Positions 6,231 through 6,414 of a stretch of DNA of 6,414 nucleotides are shown in pieces. The notes beneath the pieces were generated by a model. The model was not told the DNA's origin. It did no database searches and was given only the letters and a program-made list of their open reading frames with translations. Made by a program: the position numbers and the translations under genes. Every line of letters starts with the position of its first letter. The first letter of the stretch is position 1. The stretch comes from Paracoccus sp. (in: a-proteobacteria) (GTDB taxonomy: Bacteria; Pseudomonadota; Alphaproteobacteria; Rhodobacterales; Rhodobacteraceae), in assembly GCA_031178645.1 (NCBI GenBank), contig JAPSIP010000090.1:1-6414 (forward strand), in the 5' to 3' direction.

Positions 6231-6414
6231 CGGCGCCTGCGGCGATGCCGCGGACGAAAAGTTTGCCAGAGAGGAAGTAGATCGTCAGCGGAACAAGCCC
6301 GGTCAGCAGGGTCGCGGCCATGTTGACGTTGTATTCCCGCACGCCCTGGACCGAATTGACGATGTTGTTCAACTGCACGGTCATGGGATAGCTGTCGGGC
6401 CGGGTATAGATCAC
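6220..6414 (-). CDS. CUT1 ABC transporter permease, MalG-like, C-terminal 64 residues (5' end outside window)
   Basis: The minus-strand frame is open to the window edge (its first codon, GTG, reads Val within a longer gene) and ends with TGA at 6222-6220. The visible part includes YPMTVQLNNIVNSVQGVREYNVNMAA, a hydrophobic stretch ATLLTGLVPLTIYFLSG that would be the last transmembrane helix, and the tail KLFVRGIAAGAVKG. The pattern of a final helix followed by (Y/F)FVxGIxxGxxKG is the standard C-terminus of MalG-type permeases of sugar importers. The EAA loop that contacts the ATPase is upstream, out of view. Being immediately before the ATPase gene, it is almost certainly its inner-membrane partner. 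The other permease and the binding protein are expected further upstream but are not in the window. Confidence 0.88.
   Translation of the reverse strand: MIYTRPDSYPMTVQLNNIVNSVQGVREYNVNMAATLLTGLVPLTIYFLSGKLFVRGIAAGAVKG

Noticed and set aside
1..6414. tRNA or rRNA genes, CRISPR arrays, insertion sequences, attachment sites
   Set aside because: Coding sequence fills nearly the whole window, no direct-repeat array or transposase was seen, and the gaps are too short to hold such elements.

Overview
The window is dense, GC-rich bacterial DNA with G/C-biased third codon positions. The protein signatures (XylA of the '[20 protein letters not shown]' type, a CUT1 sugar ABC transporter, paired sugar dehydrogenases and isomerases) suggest an alphaproteobacterium, probably a Rhodobacterales/Paracoccus-like or rhizobial organism. 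The taxonomic guess is inferred from protein style only.

Layout. Positions 1-905 (+) hold the C-terminal two thirds of xylose isomerase (xylA). A 68-base gap follows, containing a perfect 12-bp GC hairpin that probably ends transcription from both sides. Everything from 974 to 6414 is one tightly packed minus-strand operon that converges on xylA. In transcription order (right to left) it reads: 3' end of a CUT1 ABC permease (partial), MalK/UgpC-type ATPase, a 251-aa sugar phosphate isomerase/epimerase-like TIM barrel, a 382-aa Gfo/Idh/MocA dehydrogenase, a 356-aa isomerase/epimerase-like TIM barrel, and a 367-aa Gfo/Idh/MocA dehydrogenase. Gaps between genes are 3, 17, 4, 26 and 3 bases.

How it works together. 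The transporter would import a carbohydrate. The alternating isomerase-like and NAD(P)-dehydrogenase genes would then oxidise and isomerise, epimerise or cleave it inside the cell, probably without phosphorylation first. No kinase or glycosidase lies in the window, and the substrate cannot be read from the sequence. The neighbouring xylA suggests a carbohydrate-utilisation region but does not prove the operon acts on xylose.

The most striking observation is at the left edge. About 38-42 bases of xylA are in reverse-complement orientation: bases 1-40 read on the minus strand give [13 protein letters not shown], exactly the conserved xylose isomerase segment that should precede '[11 protein letters not shown]' on the plus strand. 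Flipping bases 3-40 restores a seamless XylA reading frame. As written, the frame stays open but active-site residues are replaced. It could be a real micro-inversion, an inverted-template chimera or an assembly error.
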